This document shows, piece by piece, positions 1-8,416 of a stretch of 63,442 nucleotides of DNA. Source of the stretch: Lachnospiraceae bacterium UBA4711 (GTDB lineage Bacteria; Bacillota; Clostridia; Lachnospirales; Lachnospiraceae). Under the pieces are notes generated by a model. That model saw nothing but the letters and a program-made list of their open reading frames with translations. It searched no databases and was not told the DNA's origin. The number at the start of each line of letters is the position of its first letter. The first letter of the stretch is position 1. A program made the translations under genes and the position numbers. The stretch lies in contig DHJV01000111.1 of the NCBI GenBank assembly GCA_002404515.1, positions 1 through 63,442 of the forward strand, written 5' to 3'.

Positions 1-241
1 CTACTTATTTGTTTCAAACTTATAATCTCCTTTTCAAGAAATGTAAAATTTGCAGATTTATATTTCTATGCGGTTGTTCACTGTGTTTCTAAAATCAAGT
101 TCATTATATAGTTGCCTGGAATGAGCGTCAAATATATTTTCTGCAGTTACATAAGAAAATATCTCAATACCAGATAGTTTTGTTGTCAATCTGAACAGAC
201 GCGGCATAGATATGGTATAAGAGAACGTTTGCGGAGAAAAG

Positions 242-511
242 ATGGATATTTCAAGTTATGTAACGGTGCTGCCGATTGTGATTATCTGTTATCTGGTTGG
301 AATCGGGTGTAAAGCGAGCAAGAAGATCAGTGATAAGGCGATTCCGGTGATTGTCGGCATCGTGGGAGGAATCGTTGCGGTGCCTGCCATGTATGTAATG
401 AAGAGCTTCCCGGCAGACGATATTATTACGGCAATCTCAGTTGGAATTATGTCCGGATTTGCATCCACGGGGATTAATCAGGTGTATAAACAGAGCAAAA
501 AAGAGGAGTGA
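242..511 (+). CDS. Small phage-type holin, orphan
   Basis: An 89-residue membrane protein with two clear hydrophobic helices (about residues 6-22 and 32-53), a weaker third one, and a charged C-terminus. The layout, and the phrase STGINQVYKQ near the end, resemble small holins of the Hol44/holin 5_2 kind carried by clostridial prophages, which permeabilise the membrane so that a lysin can reach the wall. GGAG sits five bases before the ATG and a TGgTATAAg box lies at 213-221. No integrase, lysin or structural phage gene is adjacent. The nearest wall hydrolase is the CHAP protein at 18408. It is either a prophage remnant or a co-opted export pore. Family call moderate, role inferred. Confidence 0.6.
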   Translation: MDISSYVTVLPIVIICYLVGIGCKASKKISDKAIPVIVGIVGGIVAVPAMYVMKSFPADDIITAISVGIMSGFASTGINQVYKQSKKEE

Positions 512-526
512 AAACAGGCAAATAAA

Positions 527-593
527 CCAATTTTGACGGAATACGCACCAATTATGCATGAACGCGAAAAAACAAAAATTTATGTGCTATTAT
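527..593 (+). promoter_or_regulatory. Promoter with paired VirR/LytTR-type boxes
   Basis: Two direct repeats, CCAATTTTGACG at 527 and CCAATTATGCATG at 548, start exactly 21 bases apart (two helical turns). They are followed by an extended -10, TGcTATTAT, with the hexamer at 588-593. The second box closely resembles the VirR box of Clostridium perfringens (CCAGTTATGCAC type), a LytTR-family site. The same arrangement recurs at 6960. The gene it drives encodes a LytTR protein, so autoregulation is likely. Confidence 0.65.
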
Positions 594-669
594 GTAAAAA
601 ATGACAAATTATTTATGTAAAAATAAATAGATTTGCGAAGGATAAAACATTTAGGAGAGAGTGTGCAAT

Positions 670-1014
670 ATGGTTGAAAATAATGTGGAGTCAGTAAGGG
701 AAAATGACCGTTATTTGGAAGCAATTATCAATCGGAAAAAGAGGACAATCCCGATTGCTTCAATCGAATATGTAGAGAGCAGAGGACGAAAAATCGTCTT
801 GCATCTGGGGTGTGGAGAGATGACATTTTATTCGAAGATTTCCGATATTGAGGAGAAACTGGTCAATAATGGATTTGTCCGTGTGCATCAGAGTTTTATG
901 GTTCGCATGGCAGATATATCGAAAATAAGCCGTACAGCTATAAAGTGTGGGAAGATAGAGGTTCCAGTGAGCCGGAGGTATTATGGGGAGTTGAGGAAAA
1001 TGGTTATGGAATAG
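670..1014 (+). CDS. Stand-alone LytTR DNA-binding regulator
   Basis: A 114-residue protein that is essentially one LytTR domain: after an N-terminal helix it has IPIASIEYVESRGRK, then VRVHQSFMVRMADI and VPVSRRYYGEL, the typical strand and recognition segments. It has no receiver domain, so it cannot be switched by phosphotransfer in the usual way. Its domain closely matches the C-terminal half of the response regulator at 17220 (RTHQSFMVRKADI, VPISRRYYQEI), so both probably read the same boxes. ATG 670 is preferred over GTG 661 because AGGAG (653-657) lies only three bases before the GTG. It is followed directly by an intrinsic terminator, so it can be made without the genes downstream. Confidence 0.85.
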   Translation: MVENNVESVRENDRYLEAIINRKKRTIPIASIEYVESRGRKIVLHLGCGEMTFYSKISDIEEKLVNNGFVRVHQSFMVRMADISKISRTAIKCGKIEVPVSRRYYGELRKMVME

Positions 1015-1020
1015 ATAGAT

Positions 1021-1059
1021 AAAAAGAGATCCGTTATATACAGATCTCTTTTCGTTTTT
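1021..1059 (+). terminator. Intrinsic terminator after the LytTR gene
   Basis: AAAAGAGATC (1022-1031) pairs perfectly with GATCTCTTTT (1043-1052) around an 11-base loop, followed by CGTTTTT. The next gene begins 29 bases later with no room for a separate promoter, so downstream expression depends on read-through or on an unseen promoter. Confidence 0.85.
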
Positions 1060-1087
1060 AGGAAAAATGTTAATGAAGAGGAAAATT

Positions 1088-1672
1088 ATGGTGCGAATGA
1101 AGAATAAAAAAGGAAAAGAGAATATTATTTTTGCGATTATAGGATTGATAGGGATTATTCTGGTAATTGTTGGTGTGGTTATATTGTGGGGAGGGAAGAG
1201 AAAAACTGACACATCAACATACGGAATTACAGAACTGACAAATTCTGAGATTACACAAGAAACAGAGACAGCAACTGTTACAGTAGAAATAGAAACAACA
1301 GAAGATATGACAACGGAAGGGGAGACAACGGAGGTTATAACAACAGAGATATTTGGACAGGAAATATCCAACTCGCAGTCTTCAAAAGAATTAGATAGGG
1401 ATCAAACTTTGGTGGCAATCGAGAGATTCTGTAGGGAACAAAATCCTGATTTAAATAATATGAGTCAAGATGAGTATTCTTTTTATTGGGAACTGACATC
1501 AGAAACAGAACAGGAATATGTAGTCACATATCGCTCTTATACAGGAGCTTTTACATACTTCCATGTAAATCGAAGCACCGGAAATGTCACAACCATGGAA
1601 TATGTACCAGGGATAACGGATGGAGAAGTTCCAGGAACAGAAGAATTTCAGATTTGGGATTATATTCAATAA
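1088..1672 (+). CDS. Membrane-anchored small protein with Thr/Glu-rich stalk
   Basis: A basic N-terminus is followed by one transmembrane helix (about residues 13-34), a Thr/Glu-rich stalk of about 50 residues (repeated TTE), and a compact C-terminal domain of about 90 residues outside the cell. That domain ends in YFHVNRSTGNVTTMEYVPG, reminiscent of PepSY-like small sensory domains, though I cannot assign it. The stalk type is shared with most membrane proteins of this cluster. Several in-frame ATGs exist; 1088 is chosen because GAAGAGG (1075-1081) precedes it by six bases. Probably a partner of the kinase encoded next. Confidence 0.6.
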   Translation: MVRMKNKKGKENIIFAIIGLIGIILVIVGVVILWGGKRKTDTSTYGITELTNSEITQETETATVTVEIETTEDMTTEGETTEVITTEIFGQEISNSQSSKELDRDQTLVAIERFCREQNPDLNNMSQDEYSFYWELTSETEQEYVVTYRSYTGAFTYFHVNRSTGNVTTMEYVPGITDGEVPGTEEFQIWDYIQ

Positions 1673-1705
1673 GTATAAGAATGTGCAGGGGAAGGAGATG
1701 AAAAT

Positions 1706-4487
1706 ATGTCTGATAGATTATGCATGGGATGTATGGAAATTTATGACGATAAATATGATATTTGTCCGTATTGTGGTTATGAAGAAGGAACTCCGGCAAA
1801 AGAAGCAATTCATCTTGCACCAGGAACTGTGATTGAGAATAAATATATTGTTGGGCAGTCTATAGGAAATGGAGGATTTGGCGTTACCTATATTGGCTGG
1901 GATGCAGTGTTAAATCAGAAAATTGCAATCAAAGAATATCTTCCAAGTGAGTTTTCAACCAGAGCCATGGGCGTTTCAGATGTAACAATATTTACAGGAC
2001 AAAAAGAGGAACAATTTTTAAGTGGTGTAAATAAATTTGTGGATGAGGCACGGAGACTGGCAAAGTTTAAGGGTGTTTCAGGAATCGTGGACATACATGA
2101 TACATTTCAGGCGAATAATACTGCGTACATTATTATGGAGTATATTGATGGCGAGACACTGAAAGAAAGACTGGAGCGGGAAGGAAAAATCCCATATGAA
2201 GAAGCTTTAAAAATCATGAAGTCAGTCGTGGAAGCGTTGAAGGAAGTACATAAAGAGGGAATTTTACATCGAGATATATCGCCGGATAATATCATGATAT
2301 CCAAAGATGGTGATGTAAAAATCATAGATTTTGGTGCAGCAAGATATGCAACGACAGGACACAGCCGCAGTTTGTCAGTTCTGGTGAAGCCAGGATATGC
2401 ACCACAGGAGCAATACCGAAGCAGGGGCGATCAGGGAACATGGACGGATGTGTATGCCTGTGCGGCAACATTATATAAGATGATTACAGGTGTCACACCA
2501 GAAGATTCCATGGAGCGGGAATTGAAGGATACGCTTGTGGCACCGTCAAAGTTAGGGGTAAAAATACCAAAAGAATATAGAAAATGCAATCTTAAACGCA
2601 ATGAATCTGCGAATTGAGGATCGGACGCAGACGGCAGAAGACTTTGAAAATGATTTATTTTCGGACAAGGATGTAAAACGGAAAAAGGTTTATATAAGGA
2701 AAATGGATATAGGCAAATGGCCATTATGGGTAAAAATTGCTTCAGGAATCGGAACAGCGGCGGTTGTTACATGTATTGTGTTGCTGTTGACGGGAGTAAT
2801 TCGAGTCTCAGACATGTTCCATGGAGATAGCGGAAATCTCTCGGATGGATATGTGTACGCACCGAATATTATCAATACGGAGTTAGATGAGGCAGAGAAG
2901 AAGGTTTCAGAGGCGAAGCTCATCATGCAGATCACGGATAAGAAAAATGATTCCGTAATACCTGAAAATCTTGTGTTGACGCAAAATATTCCAGGCGGAG
3001 AAGTTGTGAAGGAAAAGACTGTCATGGCGATAGTCGTGAGTGCCGGAGAACAGGTTACATATATGCCGGACATCGAAGGATTGGAAAAAGATGCAGTTGT
3101 AGATTTGTTGATCAATATGGGATGGACGCAGGAGGATATCACGATAGAGGATAAAGAAAGTGATGTTGCACCTGGGTATGTAGCAGAGCTGGCAGTTGCA
3201 GACGGAAAAACCATTGCCTGTGGGGATGAAATTGCTGTTGGAACGAAAATGGTGATTTATATATCAACTGGTCGAAAAGATTACGACAATCAGAAACAGA
3301 CTACGGTTCCGGATGTATGCAACAAAAGCTGGGGAGAAGCTATGCAATCACTTGCATCGTCTAAACTCTACATATATAAACTGGCGACAGAATACAGTGA
3401 TACTGTTCCAAAAGGAAATATCATCAGTCAGAATCCAACGGCTAAAGAGACAATGACAGAAGGCGAAAAGGTTGGTGTTGTTGTCAGCCTTGGAAAACAG
3501 GAAGATGCAAAGATTCATGTACCAGATGTGCAGTATAAGAGCCGTGAACAGGCGATTGCAATCTTAGAGGTACAGGGACTTAAAGTGCAAACACAGGATG
3601 AAGAGAGTGACACGGTACAAAAGGATCATGTAATCAGACAGAGTGTAGAAGCAGGAACAGAGGTTGCAGGTGGAACAACGGTTATAATCTATATCAGTCT
3701 CGGAAATCCGGATGCTGTTTTGCAGTATGAGGGTACGACGGATGAGACAACAACGGAGAAAGGCAGTACGACGGAAAAGAAGGAGACAACCGAAAAACAG
3801 GATACGACAGAGCAGAACGATGACGCTGCCAATAAGGATGGAATTCCGAATGTTGTAGGTTTGCATTATTATGCTGCCAGAGATAAATTGTGGGACTGTG
3901 AACAGATAGATAATATATACGGTGGAAATATAGTGTTACTAAATGCTTACAAACCAGGAGTAGCAGATGGAATAGTATTTGCACAAAGTCCGGGATCACA
4001 GTTTAAAACGTATATTACTCAGCATTATAGTAGTGAATTTGCGAGTCCGTATCTTAATGACGACTGGTCAGATTGTTATATTTTATATGTGTCAGATAGT
4101 CGAGGTTGGACGTATTACCGATATCGGGATGTAATATCTTATGAAGAGACATCTTCAACAAACAATGTGCCACCGGATGGTTTTGAGTATTATAAAAGTG
4201 AAAATAGTGATACATACGGAGACTGGTCAGCATGGTCCGAATGGGGTGTCGATCCCGTGGCTGCGAGTGATGTATGTAATGTTGAACAGGATTCGTCAAC
4301 AGGGACGATATTGTACCGTTATCAGACGAGAGAAAAGACAACGACTACAACATATTATTTTAGAAAACCGATATATGGCGAGTGGTCAAGTTGGAGTGAA
4401 TCCCAATATTATCCAAGTGATACAAGGCAGGTAGAAGAACGATATGAAGAACATATGATACATCCAGCTTTGGGATTTTTTGCTTAG
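1706..4487 (+). pseudogene. Zinc-ribbon Ser/Thr kinase with PASTA and WSxW ectodomain, frameshifted
   Basis: Read across a +1 shift, this is a full paralogue of the intact 991-residue kinase at 14222. It has an N-terminal zinc ribbon (CMGCM...CPYCGY), a kinase core with GNGGFGVTY, AIKEYLP, HRDISPDN and DFGAAR, a TM helix, four PASTA repeats, a divergent fifth, a Thr-rich linker and a Trp-rich tail (YGDWSAWSEWG, YGEWSSWSES). The reading frame breaks at CCAAAAG (2567-2573), where the paralogue needs three A bases. Frame 0 then runs 14 odd codons to TGA at 2615. The other frame still encodes NIENAILNAMNLRIEDRT, matching the paralogue, and continues to 4487. The break is therefore recent, a sequencing error, or a site of phase variation. 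The last dozen residues do not match the paralogue. RBS AAGGAGATG precedes the ATG. Confidence 0.85.
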
Positions 4488-4627
4488 AATTACCAGAGAT
4501 TTTGATTTGTGGAGAAAACCAGATATTGACGATGGAAGTCTCTGATGTCAGAGATACGATATTTAACAATATGAGACCGGTAAAGGGGAGAGCAGTTCAT
4601 ACCATATCATTTGAACCGGGCTCATGA
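4448..4627 (+). pseudogene. Possible C-terminal remnant of a lost gene
   Basis: In a frame different from the kinase tail, 59 codons are open with no good start. They read ELPEILICGENQILTMEV and later GRAVHTISFEPGS before TGA at 4625. The composition looks protein-like, and the following FHA gene starts shortly after it. I do not recognise the family. It may be the end of a gene fused or deleted against the kinase tail, but chance is possible. Confidence 0.25.
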
Positions 4628-4654
4628 GTGATTTTACGTTTACGGGGAGGAAGT

Positions 4655-5929
4655 ATGCAGGTAACAATTTGTTATGGCAACCAGAATTTGGGAAGTTATG
4701 ATCTGGAACAATTTCATAAAGAGGTAGTAAGCTTTGGCAGGCAGCCAGATAATGATATCGTGTTAAATTATGATTTCGTATCACGTGTACATGGTGTGTT
4801 TTATAAGGAAAATGGTATCTGGTATGTGCAGGATCTGAACAGTAGTAATGGTTTAATGAATAATAGTAAATTGTTAAAAAATCAAGAATTACAAGTGGGA
4901 GATATTTTGACAATTGATAGTAAAAGAAAGGAATATATACAAATTGTTGTGCAAGAAACAACAGATTCGGTTAATGACGAATCAATGCTTCGGTCAAAAA
5001 TGTATAAATTAATCTGGAAAGTTGCAATTCTATTATTATTAATGGGTGGAGTTTTAGGAGTTGTTAGATATAGGAGCAAGAACGCAGATAGACAAAGTAG
5101 TGATCAATCTAATATTGAAGGTACAGAAGGGGAAGATAGCGTAGCTTCATTACCAGATACCGAAGAAGAACAAAATGGGGGAGAAGCGGAAGCGGACCAT
5201 TATTTAAAAGTAAAAAGCGAATATTATGATTCTAATGATGAGTATACTGGAAAATGGATTTATGAATATGATTCAAATTATAATTTAAGTAGTATTAACT
5301 CTTATACAAAAGATGATCAATTAGAGGCTTCGGAAATATATGAATATGATTTGGATGGGAATACTACCTGTGAGAAATCTTGTACATATTATTCTGGTGA
5401 AACAGAAGAAACAGACACCATTTATATATATGAAAATAATAAAATGGTAAAATATTATGATCAAAAAATAGGTGGAGAGGATGTGGGATATCATGTTTTA
5501 GAATATGGAGATTCTCCGTATGCAATTAAGGAGACATATTATGATTCTATGGGAAATACTAATAGTTGGAATGAGTATGAATATGATGACAATGGAAATA
5601 ATATAAAGGATATATATTGGGTCGAGGACGGAAAGCAAGGTTATAGGTTGTGTTCAGAGACAACGAAGAAATATGAAAAGAATCAACTTATAGAGACGGA
5701 GGAGAATGTATACGATAAAGATGGTACAGTATATGAAAACGAGAGACAAACATATGAATATGATGAATACGGAAATGTTATTGAAAATGTCATTTATAAA
5801 AATGGTGAGTTGTCCAGAAGCTTTAAATGGCAGTACATATATAACGAATTTGGATTAATAGAAACAAGAAGTTATTATGTAGATGATAAGCTTTCATGGG
5901 TTGAAAAAAATGAGTATTCACTAAAGTAA
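4655..5929 (+). CDS. FHA-TM protein with YD-type repeat ectodomain
   Basis: A 424-residue protein. Residues 1-95 form an FHA domain (VSFGRQPDNDIV, SRVHGVF, QDLNSSNG) that should bind phospho-threonine in the cytoplasm. One TM helix follows at about 117-137, then an acidic linker and about 240 residues outside built from repeats such as YEYDLDGN, YEYDDNGN and YEYDEYGN, similar in rhythm to YD/Rhs or MORN-like repeats. The FHA half is nearly identical to those at 7072, 8417 and 28328, whereas the ectodomain is unique. This suggests one cytoplasmic receptor module carried on exchangeable outside parts. ATG 4655 has GGAGG four bases upstream; the upstream GTG at 4628 lacks a site. Confidence 0.8.
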   Translation: MQVTICYGNQNLGSYDLEQFHKEVVSFGRQPDNDIVLNYDFVSRVHGVFYKENGIWYVQDLNSSNGLMNNSKLLKNQELQVGDILTIDSKRKEYIQIVVQETTDSVNDESMLRSKMYKLIWKVAILLLLMGGVLGVVRYRSKNADRQSSDQSNIEGTEGEDSVASLPDTEEEQNGGEAEADHYLKVKSEYYDSNDEYTGKWIYEYDSNYNLSSINSYTKDDQLEASEIYEYDLDGNTTCEKSCTYYSGETEETDTIYIYENNKMVKYYDQKIGGEDVGYHVLEYGDSPYAIKETYYDSMGNTNSWNEYEYDDNGNNIKDIYWVEDGKQGYRLCSETTKKYEKNQLIETEENVYDKDGTVYENERQTYEYDEYGNVIENVIYKNGELSRSFKWQYIYNEFGLIETRSYYVDDKLSWVEKNEYSLK

Positions 5930-5972
5930 AAATATGTTTTTAGGGCACTGTTTATGAGGTAAGAGAGAAAAG

Positions 5973-6918
5973 ATGGAGTCAATGTATTATCTGCAAACAG
6001 GAACAATCATACATGGAAGATATGTGATACAGACCGTTTTAGATGAAGATGGATATGAAATTATATATAGAGCATGGGACAACATGCTTCAGGAAGAAGT
6101 ATGCATAAAGGAATATTATCCAGGAGGAGTCCGTATGTCGTGTAGATGAAAATAGTCAGGTACGTGTATATGCAGGCAGGCAAGGAAAGTATAAGCGAGG
6201 AATCGACCGTTTTTTATGGAAAGCAAGAAGATTGGCAAAACTTGATTCGGTAGAAAACATTGTTGAAGTGTATGATTATTTTGAAGAGAATAATACAGCA
6301 TATATAGTCATGGAATATGTGCAAGGTAAAACTCTCAAGAGGTTTGTAAAAGAAAATGATGGGAAAATCAGTGAAGACGTGGCAATTCATATTGCATGTT
6401 CTGTTTTAATTGCATTACAACATGTACAAGATGTGGGAATTATACTCGGAGACATTAGTCCGGATCATATTTATATATGTGAAAATCTACAAGTTGAATT
6501 AATTGCCCTCGGTATATTAACACAGGAAATTATTGAAGAAAGAAGAGGAGGAGATGCGATTTTTTTGCCAGGTTTTGAACCTCCAGAACAGTATGCACAC
6601 ACAAATCGGCAGGGGGCGTGGACAGACGTCTACTCGGTTGGCGCGATCGCGTACTATATGCTAACAGGGATAATTCCTCCGTGTTGGTTAGACAGAATAC
6701 AGATGGTAGAAATGTTGGATCCATTGGAAGAAATTGTCCCTTCAATTTCAAAGAATTTCAGCGATGCAATCATGAAAGCAATGAGTTTAAATACACGGGA
6801 TCGATTCTCGTCAGCAAAGGATTTTTTGAAAGCGTTGTTAAACGGCGAGGAGTCCCAAATAAAGAAGAAAAAAGTGCGCAGAAAAAAAGCGTTTAAGTCG
6901 AAAATCAATCGGAATTGA
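5973..6918 (+). pseudogene. Degenerate Ser/Thr kinase, frameshifted pseudokinase
   Basis: Codons from ATG 5973 give GRYVIQTVLDEDGYEIIYRAW and CIKEYYPGGV, matching kinase subdomains I-II, but the frame stops at TGA 6144-6146. One base on, the second frame continues the kinase (RVYAGRQGKYKRGIDRFL, YIVMEYVQGKTL) to 6918. Independent of the shift, the catalytic parts are gone: HRD is LGD, the following Asn is His, and DFG is replaced by ALG. The glycine loop is also poor. There is no zinc ribbon, TM or ectodomain, and the C-terminus is Lys/Arg-rich. It could be a dead gene, or a pseudokinase scaffold if a +1 shift occurs at AGA-TGA. Confidence 0.8.
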
Positions 6919-6948
6919 TCTATTTGATGGATTCCGATTGATTTTTTT
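6902..6948 (+). terminator. Intrinsic terminator
   Basis: AATCAATCGGAAT (6903-6915) pairs with ATTCCGATTGATT (6931-6943) and runs into seven T bases. The 5' arm overlaps the last codons of the pseudokinase. It closes the first transcription unit. Confidence 0.85.
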
Positions 6949-6959
6949 GCCATAAAATA

Positions 6960-7029
6960 CCAATTTTGACGAAGTTTGAGTCAATTCTGCATGGCGATAA
7001 AAAATGTGATTTTTTTGTGATACTATAAT
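6960..7029 (+). promoter_or_regulatory. Second promoter with paired VirR/LytTR-type boxes
   Basis: CCAATTTTGACG at 6960 is identical to the first box at 527. TCAATTCTGCATG at 6981 again starts 21 bases later, and TGaTACTAT (hexamer 7021-7026) again starts 40 bases after the second box, as at 588. The alternative hexamer TATAAT at 7024 overlaps. This drives the FHA genes from 7072. Confidence 0.65.
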
Positions 7030-7071
7030 GAACGGACATTTTGAACCTGAAAAAGGAGAATGCTTGGAAAT

Positions 7072-8382
7072 ATGCAAATTGTTATTAAGTATGCAGATAA
7101 AAAAATAGAAAGTCACATTTTAGAACAGTTCAATAAAGAAGTTGTAAGCTTTGGAAGACAGCTGAACAATGATATTATACTTGATTTGGATTTTATATCG
7201 AGAATACATGGCGTATTTTTTATGGAAGACGGAACATGGCATGTACAGGATCTGGACAGTACGAATGGATTGCTTGTAAATGGAACCTATATTGACCAGC
7301 CATATGCGATCAAAGAGGGGGATTGCATTTGTATACAGAGAAAAGATGGGGAAGAAAGTATAAGCATATATATCAGCGAATCAGAGCAAGCGAAGCTGGA
7401 TAAGGCCAGATCCCCTAAGAAGCTGGTTATTATTTTGAGTGTGATATGTGTATTGCTGGCAGCATTTATAGTTTCGTTGATTATTTACGCAACACACAGA
7501 GATTCGTCAGAGAAGGAAACGGCGACACCAACGGATGCTTCAACGGAGACAGAGGGAGCAACGGAAACAGAGGAACCAACAACTGTGACAACAACCGAGG
7601 CGGAAACTACGACGGAAGAAGTACAAGAAACAACGGAAGAAACAACAGAAGAAACGGTTACAACAGAAACCGTACAGAATGAGGTTTCGGAAACAGATTT
7701 CCCGGTAGAAAATAGTGTAGGCGGGTTGAGTTATTCGGAGGCGGCTAAGGATCAAGACCAGCATTTTTTCGTGGAACATAATGACTGCTATTATCCAATG
7801 ACAAACAGCGAATGCTTTGATGAGAACATGGTATCGTTAAAAATCAGGTTTGTGGGAGAAAATTTTGAATATGCCCAAGTGCATGTCGGTGACAAAATTG
7901 TTGGATTTGATGGTATGCATGGATTTAAATCCATATCAATTATTAATAGTGAAGGATATTCTGTTCCTCAGGAATTCGTTACATATGATGATGGTACAGT
8001 AGAGTTTCACAAGAGCAGTTTTAATTCATCCTTATACTACGACAAGTGTTTTATTACGACGAATAAAATATTTAAAATTAATGATGAGGATGCAAATAGG
8101 ATAACAGATTATGTAGAAATTGGAGATGGATGGCCTACATACAAATTTTTGTATTATGCAGAGCCAACGAATATTGAATTAACATATTATAAGAATTACG
8201 AGCAGGTAGTAAAAACAGTTTCTGTAGATAAGAAATGTTTTTTGTTGGGAGATAAGTATAAGGCTGATTACCAAGAGGCTCCAGAAGGGTATTTTTATTA
8301 TGACACATCGAATCTTCCACTTGGGAAATATGTAATTAATGCGATGGCAGGCGTGCAGTTTGCTATTGAAGTAGTTGAATAA
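7072..8382 (+). CDS. FHA-TM-Thr-rich stalk protein, unknown ectodomain
   Basis: 436 residues: FHA domain at 1-100 (VVSFGRQLNNDII, SRIHGVFF, QDLDSTNG), one TM helix at about 120-145, a Thr/Glu-rich stalk of about 60 residues, then a 220-residue outside domain I do not recognise. The TM and first stalk residues (ATPTDAST) are nearly identical to the next gene, so the two arose by recent duplication followed by replacement of the outer part. The short GTG/ATG alternatives at the 5' end were rejected: ATG 7060 touches AGGAGA, while ATG 7072 aligns with the starts of its paralogues. Confidence 0.8.
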   Translation: MQIVIKYADKKIESHILEQFNKEVVSFGRQLNNDIILDLDFISRIHGVFFMEDGTWHVQDLDSTNGLLVNGTYIDQPYAIKEGDCICIQRKDGEESISIYISESEQAKLDKARSPKKLVIILSVICVLLAAFIVSLIIYATHRDSSEKETATPTDASTETEGATETEEPTTVTTTEAETTTEEVQETTEETTEETVTTETVQNEVSETDFPVENSVGGLSYSEAAKDQDQHFFVEHNDCYYPMTNSECFDENMVSLKIRFVGENFEYAQVHVGDKIVGFDGMHGFKSISIINSEGYSVPQEFVTYDDGTVEFHKSSFNSSLYYDKCFITTNKIFKINDEDANRITDYVEIGDGWPTYKFLYYAEPTNIELTYYKNYEQVVKTVSVDKKCFLLGDKYKADYQEAPEGYFYYDTSNLPLGKYVINAMAGVQFAIEVVE

Positions 8383-8416
8383 AAACTTGTTTTTAAACAG
8401 TGGAGTAACGTTTGAT

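Noticed and set aside
164..221. TCAAT repeats 22 bases apart upstream of the holin as another LytTR promoter
   Set aside because: Spacing is 22 not 21 and the -10 lies 30 rather than 40 bases away; box bases beyond TCAAT do not match.
760..1371. Long - strand reading frame opposite the LytTR gene
   Set aside because: It crosses a terminator, lies opposite two well-supported genes and has a composition typical of a mirrored Thr/Glu-rich frame.
2567..2620. Programmed -1 frameshifting in the first kinase
   Set aside because: The needed shift is +1, there is no X-XXY-YYZ slippery site, and the downstream frame matches the paralogue before the stop.
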